Source: Planctomycetota bacterium
GTDB lineage: Bacteria; Planctomycetota; B15-G4; JADJEK01
Length of the DNA: 36,686 bases
Direction of reading: 5' to 3'
Assembly (NCBI GenBank): GCA_016213895.1
Contig: JACQZJ010000074.1
Location: 1 to 36,686, forward strand
Both the position numbers and the translations under genes were made by a program. Each line of letters opens with the position of its first letter. Position 1 is the first letter of the stretch. Under the pieces are notes generated by a model that had not been told where the DNA came from, did not search any database, and worked only from the letters and a program-made list of their open reading frames with translations. This document shows, piece after piece, positions 36,021-36,686 of this stretch.

Positions 36021-36539
36021 ATGACACGGGCCGGGTTGATTGCCGTGCTGCTGCTCTTTGCCCTGGCCGTTACCCTGCTCTTCCGCGGCGGGGGGGAAGA
36101 GGAGCCGCGCGGCGAGGCGCCGGCCGATCGCGCGGCGCCGGCCCGGGCGGACCCACCACCCGTGCCCGCGGCCGCGCGTCCTGCCAGCGAAGACGAAGCC
36201 ACGGGCGGCGCTGCTCCTGCAACGGTCGCGCCGCCCTCGAGCACGGTTCTGCCGGACGGCGTGCCCGCCGCCTCATCCAACCTGCCCGCCGTCCGCGGCA
36301 CGGTGGTCGTGGAAGAACCCGATGGCCGCCTCATCACTGGACTGTCCGGCAAGATGACGATCGTGGTGGACGAGAGGCTCGCGCGCGAAGGCGGCCGCAT
36401 CCGCACGGAACAGGTCGACGTGAAGGAGGGCTCGTGGAGCGCCGTGTTCCTCCCCGGCACGATCATCAAGGTCCAGGATGCCGTTCTGGGCGAGCGGGAG
36501 GTCCTGGTCGATGCTCCGGCCGTAAGGCCGCGTAAATAA
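36021..36539 (+). CDS. Membrane-anchored or secreted hypothetical protein, truncated by IS insertion
   Basis: The open frame has 172 codons. An N-terminal hydrophobic segment (TRAGLIAVLLLFALAVTLLF) acts as anchor or signal. A long Ala/Pro/Glu-rich linker (about 24-90) follows, then a compact beta-type stretch (GTVVVEEPDGRLITGLSGKMTIVVDE, then GSWSAVFLPGTIIKVQDAVLG) resembling the start of a carboxypeptidase-regulatory-like domain. The IS end begins at 36522, so only residues 1-167 are native. The last five residues (VRPRK) and the TAA stop come from the IS. The intact gene was almost certainly longer. A GGAG ribosome site lies 6 bases before the ATG. I do not recognise a specific function. 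Confidence 0.7.
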   Translation: MTRAGLIAVLLLFALAVTLLFRGGGEEEPRGEAPADRAAPARADPPPVPAAARPASEDEATGGAAPATVAPPSSTVLPDGVPAASSNLPAVRGTVVVEEPDGRLITGLSGKMTIVVDERLAREGGRIRTEQVDVKEGSWSAVFLPGTIIKVQDAVLGEREVLVDAPAVRPRK

Positions 36540-36686
36540 ATAACCATCGCGCACCGCCTATGACGACCTCGGGCGAATGACGTAGTTCCAGTCGCCGTGG
36601 AACTTGTTGCGCACCAGGTTCACTCGCCGCATCTCCTCGTCGGTGACCTTGCGGCCCGTCGGGTATCTGCGCCGGTCCAGGCGGCA
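36522..36686 (-). mobile_element. ISAzo13-family insertion sequence, 3' end (right copy)
   Basis: This is the inverted counterpart of the left-edge element: 164 of 165 bases equal the reverse complement of 52-216. The terminus at 36522 interrupts the preceding open reading frame. Its 3' end faces into the window, as does that of the left copy. Confidence 0.87.
36558..36686 (-). CDS. ISAzo13-family transposase, C-terminal fragment (right copy)
   Basis: Forty-two codons plus TAG (36560-36558) of the same transposase tail as at the left edge, with Met in place of Leu at one position. The frame is open at the window edge, so the rest of the gene lies outside. The single difference from the left copy suggests two real, slightly diverged IS copies rather than one sequence read twice, although a sequencing or strain variant would look the same. 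Confidence 0.85.
   Translation of the reverse strand, partial: CRLDRRRYPTGRKVTDEEMRRVNLVRNKFHGDWNYVIRPRSS

Noticed and set aside
1-36686. Functional composite transposon made of the two IS copies
   Set aside because: Only 3' ends are visible, intactness and target duplications cannot be checked, and contig breakage at repeats explains the edges equally well.
1-36686. CRISPR array, tRNA or rRNA genes, phage modules or a defence system
   Set aside because: No regularly spaced repeats, no tRNA-like cloverleaf sequence and no phage or defence protein families were seen on reading the window.

Overview
The window is high-GC DNA that fits a Planctomycetota bacterium, probably an environmental or metagenome contig. 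The pointers are: an extracytoplasmic sigma factor of the planctomycete type with its characteristic region-2 sequence, a giant Ser/Thr kinase with a TPR-like tail, a DUF1501/DUF1800 gene pair, a dockerin-like secreted protein, and an ISAzo13-family ('Rhodopirellula-type') transposase. Taxonomy is inferred from gene content only; no rRNA or tRNA gene was seen.

Ends. Both edges lie inside an ISAzo13-family element. Bases 52-216 and 36522-36686 are the same 165 bp in opposite orientation with one mismatch, so each edge carries the 3' end of a transposase gene pointing inward. The window may have ended here because the assembler could not pass a repeated IS.

Left accessory block (217-8399). Next to the left IS lie a rearranged scrap of a polysaccharide-deacetylase gene and a broken IS1634-type transposase. 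Then comes a four-gene heavy-metal export operon: periplasmic adaptor, CzcA/CusA-type RND pump, a secreted protein with a Cys/His/Met metal-binding domain, and an outer-membrane factor lipoprotein. Its base composition is visibly less GC-rich than the rest (63% in one 60-base sample line against 75% in a line from the next block). An extra IS-end-like sequence sits at the stop codon of the third gene.

Core block (8400-36521). Plus strand: polysaccharide deacetylase and a GT-C (ArnT-like) glycosyltransferase. Minus strand: a small secreted Ca-binding-type protein translationally coupled to a 1692-residue secreted GH38-like glycosidase with PKD/FN3-like domains, followed by a DUF3352-like secreted protein, DUF1800 and a Tat-exported DUF1501 protein. 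Plus strand: a polytopic membrane protein with an apparent frameshift, and a fused membrane/spermidine-synthase-like protein. Minus strand: a PAS-PAS hybrid histidine kinase and a dockerin-like secreted protein. Then an ECF sigma factor (+) faces a Ser/Thr kinase (-) tail to tail. A CocE/NonD hydrolase (-) follows, whose 5' end is a degenerate duplicate of the start of the kinase gene. Last is a secreted or anchored protein gene (+) cut off by the right IS.

How they fit together. The left block is a self-contained metal-efflux module with signs of acquisition. The core block looks like envelope and extracellular glycan biology (deacetylase, GT-C enzymes, secreted mannosidase-like enzyme) plus signalling. 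I see no defence island, CRISPR array or complete new system. The most unusual items are the gene-fusion event in front of the hydrolase, the deacetylase sequence bracketing the metal block, and the atypical GH38 protein.
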